A DNA stretch of 64,000 nucleotides from an uncultured Caulobacterales bacterium (GTDB lineage Bacteria > Pseudomonadota > Alphaproteobacteria > Caulobacterales > Caulobacteraceae): contig CAISEP010000023.1 of assembly GCA_903884425.1 (NCBI GenBank), positions 248,001 to 312,000 on the forward strand, in the 5' to 3' direction. The position numbers and the translations under genes are program-made. The notes under the pieces were generated by a model. That model had not been told where the DNA came from. It worked only from the letters and a program-made list of their open reading frames with translations, and ran no database searches. Of this stretch, positions 33,238 to 41,027 are shown one piece after another. How positions within the stretch are numbered: position 1 is the first letter of the stretch; each line of letters begins with the position of its first letter.

Positions 33238-34746
33238 ATGCCGCCTGAAGCCCCCCCTGAAGCCCTGCCCTTGCTCCCGTCCGATCGCCCGGACCCGTCC
33301 CGTCGCCAGACCCTGGCCCTGGCCCTGGCGGCGGCCGGGGTCGTGCTTGCGGACACCCCCTCATCGGCGGCGACCGCGGCGACGGTGGCCGGTTCACCGG
33401 TGGTCCAGGCCAGCGTGGCGGTGGGTCCCGCCCCCGTCGGCGTCGTCGGAGGGGGCTTCGCCGGCCTGTCCTACGAGAAGGCGACCGTGACCGAGCGCCT
33501 GTTCACCGCCGCCAATGCCGATCTCGTCGGCCTGTTCCGGCGGCTGGGGCCGAGCCTCCTGCGCCTCGGCGGCAATACGGTGGAGCGGCAGGTCTGGACG
33601 GCGGGGGGACGGGGCGGGGTCCCCGGCCAGATCGCGCCCGCGGACGTGGACGCCCTGGCCGGGTTCCTCAAGGCCTGCGGCTGGCGGTGCCTCTACGGGG
33701 TCAACCTGGCCGGTGCGGCCACCAATGCAACCTCCCCCGTGCTGGCGGCGGAGGAGGTGAAATACGTCGCCAGGGCGCTGGGCACCTCCCTGGCGGGGAT
33801 CGAGATCGGCAATGAACCCGACCTGTACGGCGACATCGGCTATTTCCCCAGATCGACCTGGAACGCCGCCGCCTTCGAGGCCCTGTGGCGCCGGTACCGG
33901 GATGCCATCGTTGCCGCGACCCCCGGCGTCACGGTCACGGGGCCGTCCACCGCGGGCAGCGTCCAGCGCTGGACCGCCCCGTTTGCCAGTGCGGAGAAGG
34001 GCCAGTTCGAATGGCTGACCCATCACTATTACCGGGCCAATGGCCTGGACCCGACCTCCACCGCGGCAAGGCTGGTCACCCCGGACGGGGCACTGGGCCA
34101 GATGCTGGCGGCCTTGAAGCAGGCCGGGACGGCAGCCGGAACCCCGGTGCGCCTGTCGGAGTGCAACTCCTTCTACAATGGCGGCGCGCACGGGGCGAGC
34201 AATGCCTATGCCTCGGCCCTGTGGGGGATCGACTTCCTGTTCAGCTGCGCCCAGGGCGGCCTGAGCGGGGTCAATTTCCACGGCGGGGGGCAGTCCGCCT
34301 ACACGCCCATTGCCGATCACGACAACGCGGTGGTGGGGGTCCGGCCGCTCTATTACGGACTGGCCCTGTTCCATCTGATGGGGCCGGGAACCCTGCGGCA
34401 GACGGCGGTCTATGCCGGCGGGCGCAATGTCTCCGCCTATGCCATCACCTCGGCCAGCCGCGGGCTGCGGGTCGTGCTGGTCAACAAGGACCCGACCGAG
34501 GACCTGGAGGTGACGGTGTACCTGCACCGGTCCGCGACCCGGGCGTCGGCGGTGGCCCTGACCCAGCTGTCGCCCGGAGCCACCGGCCCCAGCCTGACCG
34601 CCACCTCGGACGTTAGGCTGCAGGGTGCGGCCATCGGGCCGGACGGAAGCTGGACGCCGGACGCGGCGGAGGCCCTGACCGTGGCGGACTCCCAGGTGAA
34701 GGTCCGGCTGCCCCGCCTGTCCGCGATGCTGGTGACGGTGTCCTGA
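33238..34746 (+). CDS. Tat-exported glycoside hydrolase, GH79-like (copy 2)
   Basis: A 502-aa paralogue of the preceding gene, with the start set by GGAG 7 bp upstream. The twin-arginine signal is PSRRQTLALALAAAGVV, ending near SSAAT. Catalytic candidates are conserved: E193 in IEIGNEPDLYG and E308 in VRLSECNSFYNGG. Long stretches match copy 1, for example QIAPADVDALAGFL, SNAYASALW and the ending VRLPRLSAxLVTVS. The N-terminal halves differ more. The pair is an old tandem duplication, diverged enough to suggest different substrates. The nucleotide match is strongest over the last 150 bases. Confidence 0.82.
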   Translation: MPPEAPPEALPLLPSDRPDPSRRQTLALALAAAGVVLADTPSSAATAATVAGSPVVQASVAVGPAPVGVVGGGFAGLSYEKATVTERLFTAANADLVGLFRRLGPSLLRLGGNTVERQVWTAGGRGGVPGQIAPADVDALAGFLKACGWRCLYGVNLAGAATNATSPVLAAEEVKYVARALGTSLAGIEIGNEPDLYGDIGYFPRSTWNAAAFEALWRRYRDAIVAATPGVTVTGPSTAGSVQRWTAPFASAEKGQFEWLTHHYYRANGLDPTSTAARLVTPDGALGQMLAALKQAGTAAGTPVRLSECNSFYNGGAHGASNAYASALWGIDFLFSCAQGGLSGVNFHGGGQSAYTPIADHDNAVVGVRPLYYGLALFHLMGPGTLRQTAVYAGGRNVSAYAITSASRGLRVVLVNKDPTEDLEVTVYLHRSATRASAVALTQLSPGATGPSLTATSDVRLQGAAIGPDGSWTPDAAEALTVADSQVKVRLPRLSAMLVTVS

Positions 34747-34769
34747 GCCGGAGGCACCCGGTGGCCGTC

Positions 34770-35120
34770 CTAGCCCCCGCGGGGCTTGCGGGCCCGGCCC
34801 GGGGGCGGCAGGCAGGCCCGGGCATGGGCGGCGATCAGGGCCCCCTGGAAGGTGGCCGGGTCGACGGCGCGGAGGTCACAGGTGGTGGCCCCGTTCCGGC
34901 CCCAGCCGCCGGGCACCGGCGCAAAGGCCTCCGGGGCCTGCTCGCAGTAGAAGGCCTGCAGGTCCGGGTCGAACATCAGGTTCAGCTGGGTGCCGTCCGC
35001 GGACAGGGTGGCGAAGATCCGCCGGGGGGTGCGGAACGCCATCCGGTCGAAATGCGGCACTTCCCGGCTGTCGGCGAGGTCGAGGGCCAGGGCGCGGGCC
35101 TGTTCGGCGGTGACGGTCAC
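34770..35120 (-). CDS. MmcQ/YjbR family protein
   Basis: This 116-aa cytosolic protein has the short MmcQ/YjbR fold: VTAEQARALALDLADSREVPHFDRMAFR, PRRIFATLSADGTQLNLMFD and a C-terminal ATFQGALIAAHARACLPPPG. The start is GTG at 35120 because GGAGGAG lies 5-6 bp upstream; the open frame continues far upstream without support. Members resemble DNA-binding CyaY-like folds, but no activity is proven. It converges with the second GH79-like gene and is divergent from the cupin gene. Confidence 0.8.
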   Translation of the reverse strand: MTVTAEQARALALDLADSREVPHFDRMAFRTPRRIFATLSADGTQLNLMFDPDLQAFYCEQAPEAFAPVPGGWGRNGATTCDLRAVDPATFQGALIAAHARACLPPPGRARKPRGG

Positions 35121-35252
35121 GGGGGCTCCTCCGCTGGAAGGGGAAGGCTGCCATGAAGGCCGGGGTGCGGCAATGTGTTCGCCGGTCGTCCTCCGGGCTT
35201 GACACACGACCCGATGGTCCAATGCTGGCCCGGCAACAGGGAGGGGACGACC

Positions 35253-35771
35253 ATGGGACGACCGGCAGGCGGAGCGGCAGGGATTGCGGCGGCTCTGATG
35301 GGGGCTGTGGCCCTGGCCCACCCGGCTTCCGCCCGGGCCGAAGCAGCCCCCGCGGCCCCCACCTTCGTGCGGATCACCCCGTCCCAGCTGCACTGGATCG
35401 AGATTCCCGGCGGCCTCGGGGCCCGCTTTGCCGTGGTGCTGGGGGACCCCGGCAAGCCCGGTCCCTATGTGATCCGCGCCAGCTTCCCGCCCCACGTGAT
35501 GGACACGCCGCACATCCACCCCAACGACCGCACGGTCACGGTCCTGTCCGGCACCTGGTACACGGGCACGGGGCCGGTGTTCGACCTGTCGAAGGCCGTG
35601 CCGCTGGGCCCGGGCAGCGTGATGTTCCACCCCGGCGGGGCCGTGCACTGGGACGGATCCGGCGGCGACACGCCCGTGGTGGTCCAGATCACCGGCATGG
35701 GCCCGGCCCCCACCCTGCCCATCGACCCGAAGGCCGCGGCCTGGGTGCGGGTCGGCACCGGGACCCCCTAG
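35253..35771 (+). CDS. Exported cupin-domain protein
   Basis: The 172-aa protein starts at 35253 (GGGAGGGG upstream) with an Ala-rich signal peptide (GGAAGIAAALMGAVALAHPASARA). A single cupin domain follows: motif 1 as MDTPHIHPNDRTVTVLSGTWYTG (two His and a possible Asn/Glu substitute at the metal site) and motif 2 as GSVMFHPGGAVHWDG. The ligands H-x-H plus a later H suggest a metal-binding periplasmic cupin. Substrate and reaction unknown. It is monocistronic by spacing. Confidence 0.78.
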   Translation: MGRPAGGAAGIAAALMGAVALAHPASARAEAAPAAPTFVRITPSQLHWIEIPGGLGARFAVVLGDPGKPGPYVIRASFPPHVMDTPHIHPNDRTVTVLSGTWYTGTGPVFDLSKAVPLGPGSVMFHPGGAVHWDGSGGDTPVVVQITGMGPAPTLPIDPKAAAWVRVGTGTP

Positions 35772-35869
35772 CACGGTCCGGATGGCGGGGGCTCGAGCCG
35801 GGCCCCGGCCCGGTCGCGGGCTGAGGGGGCCGCGTCCTGCGACCGCTGATCCGCAAGCCGGTCTGGAGG

Positions 35870-36583
35870 ATGGCTGCGGCATTCGTTGCCGCGACCCTTG
35901 ATCTTGCCCTGATCGCCCTTGTGGTCTGTGGAACCGACGGCGGGCCGCGGGTCCCGGCGGATGGCCCGACGGTCGAGGTGCAGTTGCTCCGACCCGCGGC
36001 ACCCCTCCGGCGGCGAGCCGTGCCGGGACCTCCCCCGGCGATGGAGACCGCCGCTGTATCTCCAGGCCAGATGCCGCCCCCGCGCGACGGGCCGACAGCC
36101 GAAGATGCCTCCGCCTCCGCCCCATCCGGGCCGTCCGGTGCGGACCTCCGTCGGGTCCTGGCCCGGGTCAGTCGTTGTGCGGCGGGCGATCTGGATCGAC
36201 TGTCGGAGGACGAGAGACGGGACTGCGACGCCCGGCTCGCCGCCGTGGCCCGGCAGGCACCGGTCATTGATGCCATACCGCAGGACAAGCGCCGGACCTT
36301 CAATGCCGTGGTTGCGGCCTATTGTCTGCGTCATGCTCCCACGCCCGTGGCCACGGGGGGAGTCGCAGGGCTGTCCGATAGGCGCCCGGACGGGCCGACC
36401 CCCGGGGGAGAGCGATGGCAGGCACCGGAGGGGACGCACCTGCCCAGCCTACGGTGCAGCGTGCCGCTCGGTCCGGTCAGGAAGGACCGCAAGGTCCGTC
36501 CGCCGCCGCACAGCCTTGTTCTCGGGCCCTGTACGTTGCGCCCGGGGGTCGGCGTCCTCACCGAGGAAGCCGATATTCCCTGA
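35870..36583 (+). CDS. Membrane-anchored hypothetical protein, Cys-containing
   Basis: This 237-aa protein has an N-terminal hydrophobic segment (AAAFVAATLDLALIALVVCG), a proline-rich linker (about 45-90) and a compact region with VSRCAAGDLDRLSEDERRDCDARLAAV, IDAIPQDKRRTFNAVVAAYC and a late LRCSVPLGP. Similar Cys-rich proteins with ER-x-x-C repeats occur in Caulobacter-like bacteria without known function. The ATG at 35870 touches its GGAGG (no spacing), so a CTG at 35837, with GAGGGGG 7 bp upstream, may be the true start and would add LRPLIRKPVWR before the helix. The C-terminal 50 residues look poorly ordered. Confidence 0.55.
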   Translation: MAAAFVAATLDLALIALVVCGTDGGPRVPADGPTVEVQLLRPAAPLRRRAVPGPPPAMETAAVSPGQMPPPRDGPTAEDASASAPSGPSGADLRRVLARVSRCAAGDLDRLSEDERRDCDARLAAVARQAPVIDAIPQDKRRTFNAVVAAYCLRHAPTPVATGGVAGLSDRRPDGPTPGGERWQAPEGTHLPSLRCSVPLGPVRKDRKVRPPPHSLVLGPCTLRPGVGVLTEEADIP

Positions 36584-36595
36584 CAGCCCGGTCGG

Positions 36596-36916
36596 TCAGC
36601 CCCTGGCCTGGACCAGGGCCGGGAGGTGCTGGGAGATCATGGACAGCACATCCGTCGGGTTCACGCCGAACTGCTGGGCCAGCTGCTGCACGTGGGCAGG
36701 GTCGAGGGCGCTGCCGATCTGCTCCGGGGTGAGGGCGGCTCCGTTGCCGGAGGCCATCCCCTGGACGGCGGTGCCCAGCCCGCCCTGGACCAGCTGGTCG
36801 ATCAGGCCGCTGGCCCCGCCGAGGGGAGTCTGGGCCAGCGCCTGGTTCAGCAGCGCCGGTCCCTGGGCCTTCAGCTCCTGCTCGGCCATGGACGCCAGGT
36901 CATCGAAAAGTCCCAT
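36596..36916 (-). CDS. YidB-like small protein
   Basis: This 106-aa protein matches the YidB family pattern: MGLFDDLASMAEQELKAQGPALLNQALAQTPLGGASGLIDQLVQGGLGTAV, then LTPEQIGSALDPAHVQQLAQQFGVNPTDVLSMISQHLPALV. The family is of unknown function; the proteins are small, soluble and mostly helical. It is cytosolic by composition. The Cys-rich exported peptide gene lies upstream on the same strand, 30 bp away, so both may be in one transcript. Confidence 0.78.
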   Translation of the reverse strand: MGLFDDLASMAEQELKAQGPALLNQALAQTPLGGASGLIDQLVQGGLGTAVQGMASGNGAALTPEQIGSALDPAHVQQLAQQFGVNPTDVLSMISQHLPALVQARG

Positions 36917-36946
36917 GATGTGGGCTCCGCCGTTCCGGGAAAGGGA

Positions 36947-37219
36947 TCAGGTGACCGGCAGGGCCCCGGGGGTGCCGCACTTGGTGAACTTGCCCTTGGC
37001 GGTCTTGCAGCGGGTCGGCTTGGCCGGTGCGGCCGGGGTCGCCGCAGCTGCCGGGGTCGCCGCCGCGGCCGGCTTGGCCGTCGTCGTCGTCTTGTGACAG
37101 ACCTTGTCCTTGGCGATGCAGGAGTTGCCGCACAGGACGCCGGTCTTGCACACCGGGGTGGCGAAGGCCGAGGTGGCGACCAGGGAAAGGGCGGCGACAG
37201 CGAAGAGGGCTCGGATCAT
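36947..37219 (-). CDS. Small exported Cys-rich, Ala/Pro-repeat protein
   Basis: A 90-aa precursor with a signal peptide (MIRALFAVAALSLVATSAFA) and AGGAGA ahead of the ATG at 37219. The mature part has four cysteines in the first half (VCKTGVLCGNSCIAKDKVCHK), a low-complexity linker built from repeated AAAATP units, and two more cysteines near the end (TRCKTAKGKFTKCGTP). This resembles small periplasmic proteins with a disulfide-knotted core, but no family was recognised. It lies upstream of the YidB-like gene on the same strand. Confidence 0.65.
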   Translation of the reverse strand: MIRALFAVAALSLVATSAFATPVCKTGVLCGNSCIAKDKVCHKTTTTAKPAAAATPAAAATPAAPAKPTRCKTAKGKFTKCGTPGALPVT

Positions 37220-37350
37220 TGGGTGTCTCCTGTAATTGACAGGAGTTAAGGGCGCCGTTCGAAGTCCATCAATTGTTAATTGAATTTTACACGCGTCCGG
37301 GGTGCCGACCGGAGGCAACTGGCGCCCCGAACTGGGCGCGCCCGGCCGGA

Positions 37351-37914
37351 TCAGGGGCTGATGCGGGTCACGGTAGGGGAATTGCGGGGGTGGAAGTAGA
37401 ACTGCTTGGAGATGGTCAGGCCGTTGGGGAACATCAGGGTCGAGGGGCTGATGAAGCTGTAGGTCGCCTCGCCCATCACCACGCTGTCACCGGCGGTGGT
37501 GAGCAGGCCGGTGGGCAGGGTGACCGCCGTGCCCACGGTGAGGGCCGCGACATTGCTGCCGTCGCTCCACTGGATCACGTCGGTGATCGGCCCGTTGTTC
37601 ACCGAGACCGCCTCGATGCTGGTGAGGCGCATGGTCAGGCGGCTGGTATCCACCGGGGCCATGACCACATTGCCCACGGCGAAGATGTCGGTGATGTCGG
37701 CATTGTGCAGGGTCTGGACCTGGGTGGCCAGGTTGCCGATGGTGAAGGCCACCGTGTTCACGTGCCGGGCGATGGTGGCAAAGCTCCCCACCGTCACGGC
37801 CCCGACGAAGACCAGGATCAGCATGGGCGCGATCAGGGCGAACTCCACGGCGGAGACGCCGCGGGTATCCCGCCACAGCCGGCGGAGCGCGCGCCATCGG
37901 GCCGTCTCACGCAT
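37351..37914 (-). CDS. TadE-like pseudopilin (module 2, third)
   Basis: The 187-aa protein starts at 37914, overlapping the previous gene by 8 bases. TRGVSAVEFALIAPMLILVFVGAV is the TadE prepilin-like helix. The C-terminal part ends with FYFHPRNSPTVTRISP, sharing PRNSP with the module 1 protein at 15810-16358. It is the last gene of a tadG-tadE-tadE run on the minus strand. Likely role: minor pseudopilin in a Tad-type envelope complex. Confidence 0.84.
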   Translation of the reverse strand: MRETARWRALRRLWRDTRGVSAVEFALIAPMLILVFVGAVTVGSFATIARHVNTVAFTIGNLATQVQTLHNADITDIFAVGNVVMAPVDTSRLTMRLTSIEAVSVNNGPITDVIQWSDGSNVAALTVGTAVTLPTGLLTTAGDSVVMGEATYSFISPSTLMFPNGLTISKQFYFHPRNSPTVTRISP

Positions 37915-38470
37915 AGGGCTCGTTCCGGAAGGCCACGGTGGACTCGAACACCGTCGTTCCATCTTTGGACGCATTGTATCCGGTCAGGAAGTAGGGCGTC
38001 AGCAACTGCCACTTGAGATAGGTGTTGACCATCACGATGCTGCCGGCGGCACTGCCGCCGAAGGCCAGGTTCTGGTCCGAGAAGCTGCCGTTGACCGTCA
38101 CATTGGGCTGGGTGGCATTGGAGAAGGCGGCGAAGGTCTGCACGCTGACGGACAGGTTGCTGGTGCAGGACGATCCCAGCCAGTTGAGCTGATCGCAGAC
38201 CTTGGTCTTGAACGCCGTGGTGGCGGCCGAGCCGGTCAGGGTGAACTGACCGGTCATGATCTGCCGGGCCGCCAGGTTGGTGGCGTTGTCCAGGGCCGCC
38301 GAGACGGCATTGGCCACGCAGACCTCGGTGATCGAGAAGAGGATGAACAGGAACGGCAGGGCCACGAGGGCGAATTCCACCGCCGTCGACCCCCGCTGGT
38401 CCCGTCGCCAGCCCCGCCGCTTCCGGCCGGGCCGGTCCGCGGCCGACCGGTCAGCTGGCAATGCGGACAT
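37907..38470 (-). CDS. TadE-like pseudopilin (module 2, second)
   Basis: The 187-aa protein starts at 38470, inside the last codons of tadG (20-bp overlap). After a basic N terminus (RKRRGWRRDQRG) comes STAVEFALVALPFLFILFSITEV, the TadE helix. The periplasmic part has CDQLNWLGSSC (possible disulfide) and ends TVAFRNEPYA, matching the KNEPYQ end of the module 1 protein at 16355-16927. The two modules therefore contain two orthologous-looking pairs. Confidence 0.85.
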   Translation of the reverse strand: MSALPADRSAADRPGRKRRGWRRDQRGSTAVEFALVALPFLFILFSITEVCVANAVSAALDNATNLAARQIMTGQFTLTGSAATTAFKTKVCDQLNWLGSSCTSNLSVSVQTFAAFSNATQPNVTVNGSFSDQNLAFGGSAAGSIVMVNTYLKWQLLTPYFLTGYNASKDGTTVFESTVAFRNEPYA

Positions 38471-40001
38471 TTTGCAGGTTCCCCGCGATGATCTGGAAGG
38501 CCGAGATGAGGGCGGCGGAATCCTTCGCATCGAAATAGTGGCTGGAGTCCGTGGCGCACTGCTGCAGGTTGGACAGGGACGTCGCGTCGGAGACCCCGAA
38601 GCCGATCGCATAGATCTCGATGTTCTGCGACTTGGCATAGGCGCAGGACGCCACCTCGGCGGTGTTGGACTTGGTGATGGCCGCCTGGCTGGACGAGGCA
38701 ACGGTGCCGTCGCTGTTGAAGGAGGCCCCCGTCAGGGTCCCGTTCGCGTTCAGGGAATTGGTGTTGTAGCCGTCGGTCATCAGGATGATCACCTTGCGCG
38801 GCATCTTGTTGGCGGTGTCATAGGGCGCGCCGGAGGCGAAGGTGGCGGTGGGCGACAGGACGTTCACCCCCCAGGTGATGCCGCCGGCGATGTAGGTGTT
38901 CGGCTTGTAGCTGCCGATCTGGTAGACCAGCCCCTTGATCGCGGCCAGGACCGAGGCGGAATCCGTGGTCAGGGGCAGGATCGGGTTCAGGCACTGCTGG
39001 GACGTGGTCAGGAAGCCCACATAGGGCTTGCTCGCGCTCGCGGTTTCCGGCGGGGCCAGCAGGCCGTTGGACCCCACCAGGTTGTTCACGCAGCCATACC
39101 ACTTGTACCAGGTGGTGACGCCGGGCTGGGCCGGCTTGGCCGGGGTGGACGAGCAGGTGGTGACCGGGGTGATGGGCACGGTGGTGCAGGTCTGGCCCAC
39201 CAGATGGGTGCCCATGGTCACCACCCCGTCGATCACCGACACCACATAGGGCTGCATCGATCCGCCAGAGCAGGTGGTCTTGGTGGAGACGGTGTTGCAG
39301 ACCTGCGGGCCGGCGGGCTGGGCCGGGGTGCCGGCGGTGGTGGTGGAATAGTTGGCGGCGACGGACAGCCAGTTCCCGGTGGTGGTCGTGCCGACGTTCA
39401 CATAGTCCGCATAGGGCACCACGGCGACCTTCACGAAGCCTTGGTTCTGCGTGGTCATCAGGGCGTTGACGAGGTTGGTGGCGGCGGTCTGCAGCACCTG
39501 CATCTTCGTCCCGGCGCTGTCGAGGGCCACGCTCATCGAATAGGTGTTGTCGAGGACGAGGGCCACTTCCACCGTCCCCTTGGCGGACTTCAGGCCGGAG
39601 GCGGTCGCGCTGTACGGTACTGTCGACAGACCGGCCAGTCCGCCGAAATAGGTGGAATAGCTGCCGGTGGCGGTGGCGGTAATGTTCTTCGTGGAGGTGT
39701 TGTAGTTGAAGGTGCTGATCTGGGCGCTGGACTTCACCGCTGCCGGCAGATTGGCACTGAAGACGGTCGAGGTGATCGTCTGCAGGGTGGAGGAATCGGT
39801 CGCCGTGGAGGACGCCGCGGCCAGCACGGCCGTGTCGAGGGCGTTCTGCACTTCCGATCTCTGGTTGTACAGGTTGGACACGTCCAGGGCGAGGGCAATA
39901 AGACCGGCCAATACGGAAATCGATATGGCTGTCGTGACGAGAATATTGCCCGCCTCGTTCGACCGGAATGCGCCCCTCTTGGCCATCTTCATTGAACCCA
40001 T
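38451..40001 (-). CDS. TadG-like protein with von Willebrand A domain (Tad module 2)
   Basis: This 516-aa protein has a single N-terminal membrane helix after EAGNILVTTAISISVLAGLIALALDV, the Tad-type pseudopilin start. The vWA domain has the metal site VLDNTYSM (D-x-T-x-S, about residue 150), VIILMTDGYNTNS and FGVSDATSLSNLQQCA. Several extra cysteines (ITPVTTCSSTP, WYGCVNN, QQCLNP) suggest disulfides in a periplasmic insertion that module 1 lacks. Starts at M1, M4 or M6 are all possible because no clear ribosome site precedes them. It is first in the module 2 operon. Confidence 0.87.
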   Translation of the reverse strand: MGSMKMAKRGAFRSNEAGNILVTTAISISVLAGLIALALDVSNLYNQRSEVQNALDTAVLAAASSTATDSSTLQTITSTVFSANLPAAVKSSAQISTFNYNTSTKNITATATGSYSTYFGGLAGLSTVPYSATASGLKSAKGTVEVALVLDNTYSMSVALDSAGTKMQVLQTAATNLVNALMTTQNQGFVKVAVVPYADYVNVGTTTTGNWLSVAANYSTTTAGTPAQPAGPQVCNTVSTKTTCSGGSMQPYVVSVIDGVVTMGTHLVGQTCTTVPITPVTTCSSTPAKPAQPGVTTWYKWYGCVNNLVGSNGLLAPPETASASKPYVGFLTTSQQCLNPILPLTTDSASVLAAIKGLVYQIGSYKPNTYIAGGITWGVNVLSPTATFASGAPYDTANKMPRKVIILMTDGYNTNSLNANGTLTGASFNSDGTVASSSQAAITKSNTAEVASCAYAKSQNIEIYAIGFGVSDATSLSNLQQCATDSSHYFDAKDSAALISAFQIIAGNLQNVRIAS

Positions 40002-40067
40002 TTTGTCGCGACGTAAGAAATATGTCGTTAAAGTCTCTCGGATTCATTAATGTCTTATGGAAAGTCA

Positions 40068-40082
40068 TAATTTCATCGTTAA
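40068..40082 (-). promoter_or_regulatory. CtrA-like half-match upstream of tadG module 2
   Basis: On the minus strand this reads TTAACGATGAAATTA: TTAA, seven bases, ATTA, one mismatch to the CtrA consensus TTAA-N7-TTAA. It lies 67-81 bp upstream of the tadG start in an AT-rich stretch with two further TTAA elements. CtrA controls pilus genes in Caulobacter, so the match is suggestive but weak. Confidence 0.28.
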
Positions 40083-40205
40083 TATTTGGTGATTGCTCTG
40101 TCACTGCCTGAAGTCGGTCGGCAATGGGTCCGGATCGCCGATTGTCGGCGCAGGTTGTCCGGGTCGGCCGTCAGGGCCGCATCGCGGGACTTCGGTGGGA
40201 CGTGT

Positions 40206-40270
40206 GGCCAGTGATACCGGCCAGTGATACCGGCAAGTGATACCGGCCAGTGATGTCGGCCGGTGACATC
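40206..40270. repeat. 13-bp tandem repeat, five units
   Basis: Five head-to-tail copies of GGCCAGTGATACC at 40206, 40219, 40232, 40245 and 40258. The first two are identical, the third differs at one base, and the last two differ at several. It lies in the 340-bp gap (40002-40341) between the tadG promoter region and the 3' end of the HTH gene. Because 13 is not a multiple of three and no coding frame supports it, it looks like an intergenic minisatellite. The rest of the gap holds the AT-rich tadG promoter region. Confidence 0.85.
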
Positions 40271-40341
40271 CGACCGTCAGGGCGGGGATCTTCCCCCGCG
40301 GCCCGGCACAGGGCGTGACGCTGCCGGGTCGGGACAGGCTG

Positions 40342-40803
40342 TCAGTTGACGGCGGCCGGGCGCCGGACGGGCCGACCGGACCGGACCCGCATCGCCGGAT
40401 CGGCCTCCTCGTCGGAGAAGTCCCGCAGCGGGACCGGAATCCGGTCCATCAGATTGGTCTGCAGATGCTCCATCGCGTCGAGGATGATGGGCCGGCGGCG
40501 AAGGCGGGGCGGGGCAACGGCGCCGTTGACCCAGCGGCTCACCGTGGTGGGCTGGTAGCCGTGCCGCTCGGCAAAGGCGGTCTGGTTGCCGCCCAGGGCC
40601 ATGATCAGCCACATGAGATGATGGAAGGTCTCCCGGGAGGAAAGGTCCGCCGTCGCCACGGTGCGCGCCAGCTCCTCCACCCATCCCCTGTGCAGCGCCC
40701 GGCCCACGGGGAGCGTGGACGCTTCGGGAGACTCTGCGTCGGCGCTGGAATCCCCATCGGCACGGGAGGCGGCCGTGCGCCTCCCCTCGGAGGACTTGAT
40801 CAT
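40342..40803 (-). CDS. Helix-turn-helix transcriptional regulator
   Basis: The 153-aa protein starts at 40803 (GGAG 8 bp upstream of the ATG). An N-terminal Ser/Ala-rich tail (about 1-45) precedes a helical region with an HTH of the Cro/C1 type: GNQTAFAERHGYQPTTVSRWVNGAV, then RRRPIILDAMEHLQTNL. It presumably binds DNA as a dimer. A CGCA-N6-TGCG palindrome (40856-40869) sits 50 bp upstream of its start, between it and the divergent GNAT-like gene, and a similar one precedes the small membrane protein gene. Autoregulation is a reasonable inference. Confidence 0.7.
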   Translation of the reverse strand: MIKSSEGRRTAASRADGDSSADAESPEASTLPVGRALHRGWVEELARTVATADLSSRETFHHLMWLIMALGGNQTAFAERHGYQPTTVSRWVNGAVAPPRLRRRPIILDAMEHLQTNLMDRIPVPLRDFSDEEADPAMRVRSGRPVRRPAAVN

Positions 40804-40852
40804 GGGCAAAGCTCCGAATTCCCTTTCAGGCTGGATAGCGCCATTGGCCGGA

Positions 40853-40872
40853 AAGCGCAACATAATGCGATA
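40853..40872. promoter_or_regulatory. Candidate operator 1 (CGCA-N6-TGCG) between HTH and GNAT genes
   Basis: AAGCGCAACATAATGCGATA carries inverted CGCA (40856-40859) and TGCG (40866-40869). Fourteen of 20 bases match the perfect palindrome at 41976-41995, including the same arms and spacing. It is in the only intergenic space shared by the HTH and GNAT-like genes. Confidence 0.45.
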
Positions 40873-41027
40873 AAACATTTTGGGGATAATATTGACGATT
40901 CACGTATTTGGAGAGAAAGTCACCGAAGTAGCTTTTCCGGTTGGGTCTTCGTCCGCTGGGCCATGCTGCCCGGACGGGGTCCCGCCGGCGAGGCGGAATG
41001 CCGAAACGGCGTTGTCGGGAAGTTCCG

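Noticed and set aside
31673-34746. GH79-like pair as an assembly duplication
   Set aside because: The proteins differ throughout, including the signal peptides and the catalytic-site neighbours, so the duplication is old and real.
40206-40270. The 13-bp repeats as a CRISPR array
   Set aside because: Units are contiguous with no spacers and no cas genes are near.
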